From positions 34,957,187 through 35,017,186 of the forward strand of contig NC_088301.1 in NCBI RefSeq assembly GCF_032854445.1: 60,000 nt of DNA. The letters run 5' to 3'. Each line of letters begins with the position of its first letter. The first letter of the stretch is position 1. The notes below the pieces were generated by a model. The model searched no databases. It was not told the DNA's origin and worked only from the letters and a program-made list of their open reading frames with translations. Positions 20,910 through 36,109 of the stretch are shown here, one piece after another. The translations under genes and the position numbers were made by a program. The stretch is from Liolophura sinensis (taxonomy: Eukaryota > Mollusca > Polyplacophora > Chitonida > Chitonidae).

Positions 20910-23900
20910 CTACAACCGAAACATTCAACAATTGTTTGGTTGACGGAACTTGTTGACTAAGCTACTTCATTAGTGTTTTACGCCTTTCTCAAAATATTTT
21001 TTAAATTATCAGGGTGAATTGGGAAGTGGGTTGTGTCTGGGGTAAATGAGGTGGAACAGAATATGGAGTGCGGATAGCCATGACACACCTGGACCTTATA
21101 TACGAGCGAAGCAATGGCATGGGCCAAAACTGATGACAATATGAGACCTTCGGCAGTCACACAAGTCAGCAAATTTCGTGGATTTTAAATGAATCTCCGT
21201 AACACCTGGAACTACATGGACTACAAAGAGTGAAAAAAATGCTCACAAAAACTAGAACTGAAGAGTATCTTAGGACGTCGACAATTTGCACAATGTTGCA
21301 CAATCTCCGCTTGCTCTGTACATGCTTCAGAACTGTGCAATCGCCGCCCATATAAGATCTATATGCAGTACCTCATTTAGAACCTGCAAATCCCGTGGCT
21401 CTCAATTAGAAAACTAATCAAGGGATAGGGCCACGACAATTTAAAGCACTCGGCCAGAGAAAGGCTACTGTTCTCTACACTGAATTTGTTTTATGACGTC
21501 TCCATTTTATTGGAATTCTTATCAGTGTGTTACAAAACCATTGATATCTCTTCTATGCAGACTTCTATAAAGAATTAGGGCGAAACTAAACATTTGCCTT
21601 TTCAATGTCCAAGCCCAAGAATACAGTGGAGAGAAAAGTGTGCCGTTCCCATACGTGTGGAACATTTCTATTAAAGTGTTAGTTTTTGAGTGGCAGGTTT
21701 AAGAACCAAAACATAGTATATCAACTACTGACGTCATGTAACCTCACTTCGTGTGTTACTGCGAACGTTTACCCCACGTACCTTCTTAACTATCGAGGTC
21801 ATTTTACACATCCTATCAAAGGCATTTTCCTGATTGCAGCGGTCGACAAGTCTCGCTGTGGTCGTCTACACGGCGGAATGGTAAGAGTTTTGCGTGACTG
21901 AAAGACCAAGCAGTGTTCCTCGGCTTCTATTTAAGGTCCGGAAGGTCATAGAGCATTAGTTCTCTGGAATCCCGCAAGGCATCACCACATCGACGAAAAT
22001 TCCTCTCTAGTCGGTCTTTAGTAACTTGTGTCAATTCGTTCCGGCGCCGATCAGTACGCGGTACACACCACAGACCTCTTAAACCAGTGCGCGCAGATCC
22101 GTCACACGTAGGCTTGTCTGAAACACGAAGAGCTGAAATAAAACTACACGTAGATTTCATTAAACACACTGTATGTCTTCGCGACCACCCACTCACAATC
22201 ATTCGAACACCAAAAGATAGGTGAACTAAACAAAATAATTTGTTTACTTATTTTCGACGCTGGCAAATGACGCAGTTGTTCATTTGGCTGAGGACATATC
22301 TGTCGGTGAAAAAACTACCGTCAATGAAATACAGGAAATACGTGTCGTATTTATAGAGACCAGCTTGTCTATGTCCGTAATGCACAGTATCAGCGCCTTG
22401 ACGGTTTAAAAGCATTTCGTAACTTTGTTTATGAACACAAAGCCCTGTGGCGAATAAAATTTATCATCGTTTTAACCTACACAGATGAATTACTAAAGCA
22501 TTGTGGTAAAAATAACATTTCGTCTTGGTCAACCTTAACGTAACATGTAATCCACAAACCTTGGGATATTTTGCCGAAACACATCGTCAATTGCCAACTA
22601 TATTGTGAAACGGTTGACATTTACCCGCTGCTGATGGCATATTCACTTGTTGGCCACTCCTCCTCCACATATTAACCCTTGCACGCTTGTATTACAAAGT
22701 GGTCTGATTTATAGCTTTAAAACTTACTCAAGCCAAAATACAACTGTCTGGCATGAATGGTAAATAAAGGCGGTATATATGAAAAGGTTACCAGATATTA
22801 GGCCGAAAAAACACAGATAATCCATCAGGTTTGTTCCCACGCCGAACTATATTCATTCAGGTGTAGGTGGTAGCTGACGTGGAACAGACCACCACTAAAA
22901 CACAAGATAAATTAACCAAACAGCTATTAGACAGATGCATAAGAAACACGTATGCTGAGGCCAGAAGACATGGGCCATGCACACTAACACAACTGCCGAC
23001 CATGGTACAAGTACCCGTTGCTGATCATATGGAAATGTGTGAACTTTATACAATGCTCGTTAAAATACACTTACAATTTGCACTTACTATTTTAGTGACC
23101 CTAAATGTTTGAAATCTCCTTTTTCAGATAAATAGTGAACTACTTCTTTCGTTTGCTGAGCTTGTCAAGTGAATGCGTTAAGCCTGCTAAGGCAAAAATT
23201 ATGAACGACTGTATGACATTATTTTGCGATTAGGTGTCTAGAAGCAGTTTTCAATAAGATGGACAAGTTTAGAAAATTTTGGATGGAAGGCGCCTAAAAT
23301 TTATAACCTCGTGCACCTTGTTGACTATAAAACTGCCGCTGACACCCTTTGCAGGATCATTATTTCTTAATTTTGTATCATTTTTCATTCTGCTTGGACA
23401 TTATCATGTTTAAATTTGATATGTTAATGTGATGCTATGTGACAAGGCGACTAAAGTTAAAACGGTTCTAATTTTCACAAATATGAAAATCATGGTATCG
23501 TTGGTATAAGTTGTCTTATAGACAAACTTCCAGCTCAAATGACTGAGGAAATAATATACAGGGACCGTTTGTGTCACGGTATACATGGGATTCAAGGCTT
23601 GCTATTAATGGAATGCATAGTTGAATAACTAAGGGCGGCTATAAAATAATCTGGTTAATTCGAGGGCCTTGTTTTCAAGTGAATGTTTTTGAAAGTGATA
23701 ACAACAGTCTAACCTTCCAAAAAGAAACCCATATAGTTAGAGCATGTGACACCAAATCTTACCGACGTCCATAAAGAATATTCACTTGTGACCAAGCGTC
23801 ACGGTTGTATGAAATTCCGCTGCTTATTTCATGATTATACCAACATTCTGACTTTCTCATTGTGCAACTTGTCTGAAAATGACAGCGTATTAAATAAATT

Positions 23901-26900
23901 ATCCACCTTATGATGGATATGTATTTCAAAAAGTGAAAACATAACCTGAAATACTTATATGAACGACTATAATAAAACCCTAACAGACAAAAACTGACGT
24001 GTGGCCTAATTCACCCGTCATACGTGTGACGATTTGTCATCTATCACGCTGTCTTCGCTGCTCCAAGCAGTAATATTTTATATTATTACATTGTGAGGGT
24101 ATAAACGTTCCGTATCACGACCTGGTCGAATTCATTTATATTGGACATCATCTAAATTAGCCAACCACATCTACAATCACTTACGTACAGATAACTCCAT
24201 GTGTATATGTCATTATTGGCAGCAAATGCCCAGCAGTATTATCTAATATTATGGCTTGTTTGACGTCAATATTAAATCCAGCTGGAAACGCAAAGCCTTC
24301 CGTTAAAGGCAGACCCGTGACTTGGCATTTATTGGGGTTGTGTTGGTGACGTAAGTTGTGACAAATAAATAATTTTACATGTAGATGTCAAGTGACATTT
24401 CCTTAAAGATGTTTAATAATGATTGGTTATGAGCAATGTATATTTATGTACTCAATCTGACCACTGTAGATAAGAATATCGGATGCAATTATGCACAGAC
24501 AAATATGCTTGTGTCTATGTATGTGGAGATGAAAACACATACCTCGTTAAATGGGTTAAAGATAACAATACAGAGGTTAGGTTGTTTAATGCTGTATTCA
24601 GAAATTTATGAGATCCAATGCTATGTCGTATTTGAACGGTTTAAACACCTGTCCAACCCGATCGATACCCGAATCAGCAACAGACGTGTTCAGGACTGAA
24701 TAGGTATATGTATGTCTGCGTGTGCATAAGGGGATAAAAATACACAGATTCAATCGGATAGCGCAGTGATCGCTGACCTAGCCACAACGGTAACTCTTTC
24801 GTTGAAACGGCGAGATTTCACGACTGATAACACTGGCTTAGTGGATGGAAGATATTCCTGTCCTAATGTGGGATTAATAGATGATATTACTCATTGACAT
24901 AGGAATACAATTAATATTGTTAAAGTGACAGGGGAACACATAAACCACGTAGAGCACAAAAAAACATTCTATTTATCATTGAAACTGCTAACTACGCCTG
25001 AATATAGATGAAACAAGGTGTTTGTCATCTATGCATATATTACCATGGCAGTAATGTTACCATTTTACAAAATAATACACCAGCTATACGACAGGTAAAT
25101 CCATTTTGAATAAAGTTATTTCTCTAAAATAATGATATACTTGCACTCTGAGTCTTGGAACGACCAGGCATCATTTCTATAGTGCGTCACTATTTCTGAT
25201 CTACAGGTTCGAGTATTGTTTGCCTGGGAAGTTGGCAAAAGGGTAAACACAGAGCACACAATACTCAACATTATATTCGCATTGTTACTGACTTGAATGT
25301 GGCGATATAAATTTATCAACATTAACGATTTTAAATCAACACTGATTTATCTGTTTTTAATCATATGACGGGTTTTGGATACACTATCGCCAGAAAAAAG
25401 ACATTTGGGTATATAACGGTTAAACTTTATAAAACAAGGCATTCCATACACTGATCACTGTTAATGTTTTTAACGATTAATCGGTTGCCTTTAGGGTTGC
25501 CATAAAAGATGGGTGCGAGGAAAACAATTAACTCCTCTTAATTCCCTACAAAGATAATCAAGGACAAATTTTATGCTAACTGGGGATTATTGTTGATGCA
25601 GGATGTATCAGTTTCCATGGCAACCCTCAAGGGTCTCATACTGGAGAACTCTTTCACACTTTAGAGCATATCGCAGCTTTCAGACGCCACTGTTCGGCCT
25701 GCCTTGTTAGTATAGCCTCCATTATCTTGAGAGCAATTGAATCGCGGCTGCGGATTTCCCCCCGCAAGTGGGTTCTTCGGAGATCAACACTCCAGGCTAC
25801 ACATGTGAAAAGAAACGCTGCACAGGTGTTGTGATCTATCAGGCGTTCATAAACTCTAGCCGACATTGTCGACAATGGTCCGTGTTCACATAATCAGAGC
25901 AGCATCGGTAGAGGCGACAAGATCAGTGGATTTATTCTCTACGTGGAATTTGAAGAAACAAGTGTCATAGGTTTTCCATTTTGGCGACATTCTGGGTCAA
26001 CTAAAAAGGACACGGATTTTTCATGCTGGTTAACATTCCTTATTATTTACATTCCTTATATATTTTCCTTAACATATAACATGTAATCCAGAATGCATTC
26101 ACTACACATATATACGCTAAGCTATCGAACAGTGCATGGCAAAAATAAACAACAGAATGTACACGGATGTTCTTAACTAATCACAAATAATCATTCAAAG
26201 CTGATATCTTGACATTTTTTACGTTCTTGTGCCTGTTACTCGAACTGTTTAGCACAATTCTCAAATGTGACAGTGGGAATGTTCCCTAGCACCACAGCTC
26301 GGAGGGAATTAGGTGAAAAATTATAGGTGAAATGGATATAGAATAGACATACATCATCCGAATAGACCCCTCGAGTACGTCATAGACTGTGACAATGTAT
26401 ATAGATATCAACAAAACATACAATAAAAGTCCAAACCTACCTGAATTTACCAACTAAGATTAAAAAATGTAATCCACACTGAATTTGTTCTCCTCAATGC
26501 ATAATGTGCAGATCCTTTAACAAGGTATAGTGTTAATACGTATAGATCAAAATTTGCCGTGTTAGATTCAAATCACGTATCATTGCTGATCCTGATGCCG
26601 TAAGCCGAACCATTTCACCTGATCTAGACAGCGCCAAATAGGCTTTGACGTTTGCCCAGAAATCCTAAAGCAAACGTCTAGTACACACAAGGTGCAAAAT
26701 GCTTTACGAGGTTCTACACTGTCACAGTATATATCTGTCTCTCTTCCACCAGTGTCCACAGACAGAATAGGCATGCCGAAGGTAGAATCCAGGTGAGACC
26801 GAACCATGGTGTTAATTAGAGGCACGTGGAACAATTGGCGCGCACCTGCCATCACGTGACCTGTAATGCAGACAACCCACTGCCATTTGCTTTTAGCATG

Positions 26901-29900
26901 CCTGCAAGCAAGCCAGTCCTTTGTCAACTGCCATCTGGGTTATTTCCTAGTGTTCTCTTCTCTACAGTTATAAACAAACACAGACAAGATAACATTTGTC
27001 TGTATGGGGAGTTCATAACTTCATAACACTGTTGGTCTATCTGTATGTTTTTCTCTCTATCCAGAAGTCGAAGAACAGAAGATCTCTGTACCACTCTGGT
27101 CCATTGACATGTTAGTTAATACCTTCAATTCTTACATGCATATCTCAGTTCAACTGTTTAGTACAACTGTTCCACCATTTGGATAGACTGTTATATACAG
27201 GGACATGAGCCCACCGTTGACATCCCATGTCAAAAAGTTGCATCACCTCATAAGTAGTATGTCTAGCAAATCTTGCAGAATTGAAGCATGGCTTTTCCCG
27301 TTTAAATGATTCTGAACTATTTCTACCTTCTTGATTTGTTAAATTTTCCTCTCTCTGGCGTTAAATGAGTTTGAGAGGCTAGCCCAAGGCATGTCTCTTC
27401 GTTCATCGGTACATTTGTTATCTGTTACCCTGCAATGCTCATGGACGTCTTCTGATATTCGCCTACCTATACATCTGCTTTTCTCAGAAATGCATGTAGT
27501 TAAATACATCAAATTAGATAACATGTATTTTACATTAACTTTAGATTTGGTTCGTTAGAATTGCTATAATATGCTATTTATATCGGTGTCTAACGTCTAA
27601 CCAAGTGCTTGACCTCATGGGGGGGTAGGGTGTGTGTTGTCCCTTTTTGGAGATCCTTGCAAGCTGTGTAATTTTAAATACAAACTATTCTCCCTGGCCC
27701 GACACTTTGGTTGAAAACGCTTTTACCTGTCCGTACTTTACCATACTCCTTAATGGAAAAAGGAATTGCGGTGCAAATTGTTCGACTCGACCCTAGTTAT
27801 TCATGTTTGAAAGTTATGACATCCATCGGACTATGATGAAAATATATCCTTGTTTTATTCTCTTTCCTCAATGGCCTGGAAACCACGTAACCAAAAACAT
27901 TTCATCTCCAATAAACAGGACAACAGTCACAATGATATCGTTATTAACCTTTCTCAGATTTTAGCACTAAAAATTAGGTAATACCTCAAAATCAGACACT
28001 TTATCGCCTGTGGTACATATCAACCGTCTAGACCACTGACTAAAATACCTCCCATAAAAAATGAAGGTAGGTGACAAATAGGCTTTACCAACCACTCTGA
28101 TGATCATATCAGAATGTTACACGCGATTTAGAAAGTGGTTTTAGATTTTAGTTCTGAATATTGCGACTCTGGGTTTCAACCAGCTGCCAGTAAGTCAAAC
28201 ACAACAGTTGTATAAGAGATATTCTTGAACTTTGTATGACAAACCAATCGAATAAACAAATAAATACACACATGTAGCCGTTCTGGATTACATGACTGCT
28301 ACAGTATTAACGACGCTTTCAACATCAGGAAAAAATAGACGTCGTACTTGAGCCATCCTACTGGAGGCACTAGTACCATCCAGAAACCTTAGGCAAAGCG
28401 CTTGGTAAAACCTATATGATCTACCGTTAGTGTTACGTCTGATTAGCACATTACTATGGATATCAACGTGAATATTAGAACGTTCTAAAAAAAAACCCAG
28501 CTTGTGTAAACATATGACTCATACTGTTATTACTGCCAGATATACTTTTACTCAGAACGGATATACAACTTGATATCTTGTAATTCACTGTTTTCCACGA
28601 GAATGTAACAGCTAAATTTTGTAAGATTTTCTGACCGACTGACTGAGATATCAAATATAATTAACACGTACCGGAGGTAATATTTTAAGAAAAATCTACT
28701 GATCAACCAGGATTACCTATTCACTGATTTTGGCTTGAATAGTTCAGACTTTTCTAAGATGAAAATTAGCATGCAAACTAAAATTACAATCAGCAATAAA
28801 ATGAAAACAACACAACGCAACTTAAGTTTGGTTAAACTACATACACGACAAACTGATTATAGATTAAACTGAAATTATGTCGTCTGTACACATTAAACTG
28901 GGGTTTACAAAAAATGTTATAAAATTTCTATATATATATAGTTAAGTTCTAGTATCATAGAGCGATCATCACGAAAATAACAATGGGGGCCCCCATTAAA
29001 ACAAGTGAACAGATTCATAATGAAATGTCCAAAAACATGTAAGAGACGCTTGTGAGATGAAGTATAACAACGCTGATGTCTACATACGCGAACAGGAACA
29101 TGTAACACGAGTAGGCGCGAATGCATGGTCAATACTGATTGGCTACTTGATGAACTTCGCATGGATAAATATATGTACAGCAAACATTGTTTTTTTTTTT
29201 CGTGAACTGGATGTGCAGTTCCGGAATTTTCTAAGAAGTTCTGGTTGCCATTAGTACCCGAAATTAGCATGCGGAAGTCCATAAATTTACCTGCTGCCGG
29301 AAATATTGACGGAAAATCGTGGTCTGAGCGGACATGTCATGTTTCGGTATTTCAGGTGCCTAGAGAAAAGCCATTTCGGAAAATGTGTGGAATTGTTCAA
29401 CATATATGAGCCAGTTGGAAGCAACAACGACAAAGTAGGTCAACATGACTTGTCGTGTGTACAGCCATGTTGCATATCGTTGGATATAATACATAGATGT
29501 AGAGGGGAACACTGTTTGGATGATAACAATAAAAGTATCTTTAACGGTAGGATATAAAAGGGACAGTAAAACAGTCCAGTGCAGTTAATATACAGTGCTG
29601 CATATAGTCTGAATTTCATTCGTGGGCAGGCAGCATGTGTGTTCTTGGTGGGCTTGAGCTAGTGTGACGCTAAATACCCAGAGAAAGGTGATTCAGGATT
29701 GATGCTGTCTTATCTCGGGCCTTCTTCAGTTTACAAGGAAATGTGTATTTCTGTGACAAATTACACAATAATGAGCTAATAAATGTTTTTAACGTTCACT
29801 ACACAGCTACATCCATCAGCTCTCCAAAGCAGTTAGTGATAGTAAATCAGTTTCTGACATATTTTTCACAAAGGCGCATTCTTTTCGAAGGACACTGCAC

Positions 29901-30286
29901 TAATTCATATAAATATACAATCCAGTGCATAACTTACGCAAAATGCCGCTATTTTCTTTGTACGAATCGGATTTACTTGCAGTTCAACGAGCCATTCTTA
30001 AAAAAACAAACAAAACAAAATGAAAACACCAAAATGAACAAATTTGAGTGAAGAATGCAAACGTACATACATTAAATACTAACAAACCACTTCTTAAAAC
30101 TATATTTAAGCTGAGGAAATTTTATAAATTTACACCTCCTTCGTGGTTTAACATAAATGATCCCTCAAAACTGGAAACTGTTCATCTAACTGACCACAAT
30201 GATAGCCAATGGAACATCTTTTTTCCCTTGGACTCGAAAAGCGATGAACAAAACGGCCCTGTCGAGGTGAAATGGTGAATGATGCC

Positions 30287-30348
30287 AAAACACAAAAAAA
30301 CAAAACAAAACAAAAAACAAAACAAAAACAAAAAACAACAACAACACA
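30287..30348. repeat. (AAAAC)n low-complexity run
   Basis: Runs of 4-7 A separated by single C, ending in CAACAACAAC. Minus-strand frames across it give an artificial Phe/Cys/Val-rich peptide. Confidence 0.9.
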
Positions 30349-31680
30349 AGCTGTGCAATGACATTTTAGATGATGCAAAATGTTTAACAATGAATGACAT
30401 ATTATGGGTTAGATGATTTTTCACCTTGTGGAATCAGAATTTTTTGTTTACTTTTGGGCAAGAATAAGCGGAGAATTTGAACTGTACCTTATTCACATGA
30501 TCATGGTTTCCAAAATTGATATTACAGATTTCGAAACATTTCATAATTAGTTTTTTGTTTTCCTCAGTATTGGATGACAAATTTTATAGTTCATGCAGAC
30601 CTTAAATCGTAAAATTATCGATATCGAAAATTCCCCCGAAGACATTATCCCATACTTCACCTCATATGAATCTGTTTTCCCCTCTTGACAATATTTCCAA
30701 ATATATACCAGATCTATGTCACACTGATCTAAACAGCAAGTGACTTCCAAGAGAAATATACGCAATATGAACTTGGAATTGTGTACATTGTATACATATA
30801 AAACGAGCAACTATTCCTCAGTTTATCCCCAGTTGTGTTCAGTCGTCTGGCTGAAGTATCGCAAACTGGCTAATTGTGAAAGGGATAACGGCTATAGGAC
30901 ATACCTTGTCTGTTGTTGAGGCGCCGAATGGTCGATGGCCTGTTGAAGACGCAGGTGCTGGGTATCCATTTAAGCTAATATCAATGAGCTAGGGAAATCA
31001 CAGAGTTCTTCGTTTAACACCAGTACAAGATGCATTAAATATGTCATTCTTTTTAACCAGCCATAGCCGATCTGTCGAAGGACACTTAGTCGCACAGGGA
31101 TATGTAATAAGGAAGCATAAGGAATACCTCTGGGGAATTTGGGTAGACGCCTGAGATAAGGTATTCAGAGAGCACAGGTGGAAAATAGGAGGATGGAGGG
31201 TAAGGTGAGAGATTGCTTTGATGTCATCTGACAAAAAACCTTGGCTATTACAGAGGAAAGGGCCTGATACATTAAACCAGGAAACAGATGGATACATCTG
31301 TTTGACGTGTACATGTCAATCAAGCAAAGTAGCTGTATACTTATAATGGCGAAGCTCAGCGTCCGTGATCTATGAAACATCGCATCAAATATCTTCCACC
31401 TTCCCGGGGCCAAATGGGGAAGGCAATAAATAATATTTTAGGCTGCACTCATTAACCAAATAACGTAAGTAAAACTAAATTAATTTGGATCCTATACCAC
31501 CATATGAGAATGTCAGATTAATAGATTAACCACATACATGTACATCTCAAGGTTCAAGCTTTTCGCTACACATAGACCTGACGAAACTTAAACTTGCCTC
31601 TGCGGCTATATTTTAACTAAAATTTTATGAGAGATGGTCACATCTTAACAATTCGTTTTTAGTAGAGCGAAAGAAAGTAG

Positions 31681-31713
31681 AAGAAGGCGAAGAAGAAGAA
31701 GAAGAAGAGAAGA
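31681..31713. repeat. (GAA)n microsatellite
   Basis: AAGAAGGCGAAGAAGAAGAA followed by GAAGAAGAGAAG. Confidence 0.9.
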
Positions 31714-33603
31714 TGGCTACCGCGAAATACATTAACAGTTTGTCTCATTGCACTGAAAGTACATGTACATGTGAATAAACACATTTCTATTCTCACCTCT
31801 GTAATACTGACTGGTAGACGACCTGGTGTTACCGGAACCTTAACACGTGCAAAACAACCCAACGTGTTCTTTGGGCATAATCCTAGCGGTGGCCAGTCGT
31901 TTTATTAAGGCTTGTCCTTGAACAACAGGTTACAAGCGATTGAACAGTACCTTTACTGTGATTCTTGATTATGCAGTTATGTATGGACTTTATATCTCCA
32001 TTACCCGCATGAGCTTGTAGAATTACTGACCTAAGGGACGAAGGGTTAAGGCCAATCCTCATTAAGATCTGATAAATGTATATAGCGCACATTAACGACG
32101 TTGGGCAAACTCCTAAGGAAACAAGATGAAAGCAAAAAGGCACTCTTTTGAAAACCCATAGACACAGTTCAAATCACCTCATTACAACACGCTATTAATA
32201 TGACGAAAAACAAATGGTCCAAGATTCCAGTTGGCTCCAGAGAATGATTTTTCAAATAATTAGGAATGCCTATAACCGATTCTACTTTGAATTTCTAAAT
32301 AATTTCATTTGCGTCGTATTGACTGGCATAAGATAAAACTTTCTTTTTCACCAGATGTCACAATTCAAGCTGAGTGCATCTTGCATGGGAAAATAAGAGG
32401 AAACTTTTTTTGATGAAAAAATGTTGTTCTCGGTTTTGAAATATTCTGTAACAAAAATTCGATTCTTCCTAAAAAAATATATGGCTACTCTCTTCAGGCT
32501 GTTGTTATAATCATATCGTCAGAATATTTTCTGTCAAATGCAAGAAGCATTATGTTTGAAGCCAGAAAAAAATAATTGCATGTTTTATACAGGATTAGTT
32601 ATATCAAAAGAATGTGTTTATACGAGTTCCTCTGTAACGCCATCGTCACATTATTTAAAAATGTCATTTAAACAAATTTTAATGGATAAATGTACAAAAT
32701 ACAGTTAATAACACTTTATGCCCAATACATTCGTGTATAAAAAGCTTTCAAACTTCGGGAATATGCTTAAACAAATGTGTTGAATGTATATACTGACTTG
32801 ATGTTCATATGGTTGATCAGATATTTCATATTACTCCACGGCGATGGAAGACATGTCCCTTGACCTTGAAACTATAATGCTGACCATAATGCATCGAACA
32901 TGATAACACAGAACGACACAACTTTCGGCCGACGAAACCGAGCGAGTTTCATTGTGGTGGTTTAGAAACCAACTTAATCTTGACTAGAATTGGTGGTATT
33001 TTTGATCTATCACAGAATAGAATATGAATGACTTTTATGTGTGGCAGAAGTTTCAATTGTACTTCACTTGTCCAGTGGGATACGGGGTCAGCGACCTGCA
33101 TGTTGGCCGATCGTAATACCACTGTCGCTATAAAGCTATCACGCTGGGTCCTTTGATGCGTTAATCAGGTTAGCAGACTTGGTTACGATCAACATGAATT
33201 CACTGTCATTGCTTGTGTTCTTTAGCATAAAGATTGTCTAGTACTTAACTTAAGACGCATTCCGTCACTACCGATTGATAGCGTTCACTATAAACTTGCA
33301 CAACACCAACGAAAATCCACTAAGTATGATCAAAAATAATCAGCCTGTGTCGAAGTATAAGAAAATAATATGATTATTATGTATTAAACTAAATGCACAT
33401 CCAATACAGATTCCGTAACTTGGAGATTCAACGGCATACCGAATGGAGCTGGCAAATCAGAAATGCAAGGAATTAGCCCGAAAGAAAAGGTCATCTGCCA
33501 AAAAGCTGTGTCCTGTTATAAAAGTGATAATGCATTTCACATTATCGTCCACAGTCTTATCGATTCGGAAATCCGTGAAAAGGACCCACATTCAATTTCT
33601 TAT

Positions 33604-33606
<3 letters not shown>

Positions 33607-33641
<35 letters not shown>
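33607..33641. repeat. (GA)n microsatellite
   Basis: About 17 uninterrupted GA dinucleotides. They create an Arg-Glu run in two overlapping short open frames, which I do not accept as genes. Confidence 0.95.
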
Positions 33642-33646
<5 letters not shown>

Positions 33647-34055
33647 GGCCACCTTCACTCTAATTATTTAACACTGCATGGGCAGGAACGGCAGTACATG
33701 AGTCCACAGTTGATAAATGTGAGTATCACAACGCATTTACAGCAGGCGGAAATTTAACCCTGTATCCCTTAAGCAACTAGCCAGCTGTCTACGGATTAGA
33801 GTCGGAAGGTGGGTATGGATATTGAATCCATGTCATTACCCGAATGCTGTGCTGATTTTCTGCTCTAAAAATCGGTTGCCAGCTTCAGCTGTTCCTATAC
33901 GATGGGTTAAGAAAGCAGCCGCACAATGTCAATACAGTAGATCCATGTACACACAAGGTTCCAGAAACTATCTAAGAAGTTGTGCTCAGAGAACCAGTCA
34001 AAACGCTACACTGTTTTGAAACACAATACACATCTGCCATAAACGTTCAGAGATG

Positions 34056-35325
34056 CTCTGAGATTTCATCCAGTCTACCAACAAGTACACACATTGAGAT
34101 TTCATCCAGTCTGCCAACAAGTACACACACTGAAATTTCATCCAGTCTGCCAACAAGTACACACACTGAGATTTCATCCAGTCTGCCAACAAGTACACAC
34201 ACTGAGATTTCATCCAGTCTGCCAACAGGTACACACACTGAGATTTCATCCAGTCTGCCAACAGAACATGTACACACACTGAGAGTTCAATCAGCCTGCC
34301 AACAAGTACACCCACTGAGATTTCAACCAGTCTATCAACAAGTACAAACACTGAGATTTCGTCCAGTGTGTCAACAAGTACACACACTGAGATTTCACCC
34401 AGTCTGTCAACAAGCGCATAGTCTGAAATGCACCGTGGTGTCATCCAGTCTACCAACAAGTGCACACACTGAGATGTAATGAGATTTTCATCCCGTCTGC
34501 CAACAAGAGCACACCCTGAGATGTACTGTTTTTCATTCAGTCTGCCAACAAGAGCACACAAAGAGACTTCATCCAGTCTACCAACAAGTACACACACTGA
34601 GATGCAGTGAGATTTTAATTCTGTCTGCCAACAAGAGCACACACTGAGATGTACTAAGTTTTTCATTCAGTCTGCCAACAAGAGCACACAATGAGCTTGA
34701 CGGCGATTTCATTCAGATTGCCATTAAAAGCACAGAAAGCGACTTCAACCAGTCTACCAATAAGTGCATACACTGAGATGCACTGAGATTTCATCCACTC
34801 TGGCAACAAAAACACACACTAAGCTGTACGGAGATTTCATCCAGTGTGCCAACAAACCAAACAGTGAAATGCACGAGATTTCATCCAATGTTCACACACT
34901 GAGATGAAATGACATGTCAACAAGTTCACACACTAAGATGCACTAAAATTTCGCCCCGTCTGCCAGCAAGGGCACACACAGAGGTGCACTAAGATTTAAA
35001 TCAGTCTATCTACAAAAGCGAACAAAATGAGAAGCGCCGAGATTTCATGCAATCTGCCCATAAAACACACACTGAGACGCACTGTGATTCCTTCCAGCCT
35101 GCCAAGAAAAGCACAAACTGAGATTTCATCCAGTCTACCAACAAAAGCACACACTGATATGTACTGAGATTTCATCCTGTCTGTCAACAAGTGTACACAC
35201 TGAGATGCACTAAGATGTCATTAAGCCTGTTTATAAAACGCACACTGAGGCGTACTGAGATTTCATCCAAACTGCCAACATGCCTTCACTTTGAGATGCA
35301 CAGATTTCACCAAACGACTACTGTA
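34056..35325. repeat. 36-base minisatellite, conserved at the left and decayed to the right
   Basis: The unit is GAGATTTCATCCAGTCTGCC followed by AACAAGTACACACACT, 36 bases. Six or seven nearly identical units run from 34056 to about 34270, then increasingly diverged and gapped units continue to about 35325. As 36 is a multiple of three, the plus strand stays open for 165 codons (33982-34479, repeating EISSSLPTSTHT) and the minus strand for 222 codons (34666-33998). There is no splice site, start context or domain, so I call it a tandem repeat, not a gene. Confidence 0.93.
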
Positions 35326-36109
35326 CACATAGGGATCCTATATACATGTTGTCCTGTTTGTGAGTGCGTATTTCGTTTAAGAAATATAGGCCGCAGTTCC
35401 AGAAACCACCACATTATAAAGACTCTTCCAGAAAAGCTAATATCACTGATTTGGGTACATTGGTTTCTTATACAGGGCAATCGAAATTTGATACTTGTAA
35501 ATCAAAACTCACGAGATCTCGTGAGATTTAGCAGCTGTTTCATATTGGCTTTCTAACTTCATTTATCAGGCTAAAAGCTTTTTTGTAAAAGTATTTGTCG
35601 ATCGATCAAATCTATAAATACAAAAATATTTCCGGAGGTAGAAAAAAGCAAATAACCCTTATCTCCACTTCGTTGCACAAATGCAAAGACTGCTTTCTTG
35701 CTACATAGTTGTCTAAAAAATAAAATACAAAAAAAAACAACAGGTGACACAAAAGTCAGAAAATTCTTTCCTGAGTCTGTAATGGTTGCGTCGTTGGGGA
35801 CCAACCAAGATGCAAAATGGTTTATACTACAGCTAAGATAGAGAATTAGCCTAATCATCCTTTATAAGGATATATTTGATATATTCCCTCTGAGAATATT
35901 CCGATATACAAATCTTGATCGATAATGTGATCCAGAATCTAAATTAAAACGTGTCATACTCTCAATACTTGTTTCGTTACCAGAATAAATGTAAAATGTT
36001 ATAAATGGAAACATAGTATAAAAATATAATTGTAACCAAGTCAAACGGTGTGAAATGTTCTTCGAAATCTTAAAACCAATCTTCGGGAAAATTAAATCTA
36101 ATTTTATTT

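Larger units (their letters stand above)
20910..33600. other. Gene-poor region right of the first scaffold exon seen
   Basis: I found no exon here with both splice signals and a recognisable motif. The initiator exon of the scaffold could lie here. The longest minus-strand frames are 21927-22202 (91 codons) and 26580-26927 (115 codons); neither resembles a RIM N-terminus. Simple repeats at 30287-30348 (AAAAC-type) and 31681-31713 (GAA-type) are listed separately. Confidence 0.5.

Noticed and set aside
21927-22202. Candidate N-terminal exon of the scaffold (91 codons, minus)
   Set aside because: It ends in a stop, not in a phase-0 donor, and shows no resemblance to RIM-family N-termini.
30148-30424. 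Membrane-like Phe/Val/Cys-rich frames on the minus strand
   Set aside because: They are translation of the A/C low-complexity run.
33443-33757. Frames with a long Arg-Glu run
   Set aside because: The run is the translated (GA)n microsatellite, without other support.
34047-34666. A repeat protein encoded by the 36-base array
   Set aside because: Both strands are open simply because the unit is a multiple of three. There is no start context, splice site or domain.
34056-35325. CRISPR-like array
   Set aside because: Units are contiguous without unique spacers and the genome is eukaryotic; it is a minisatellite.
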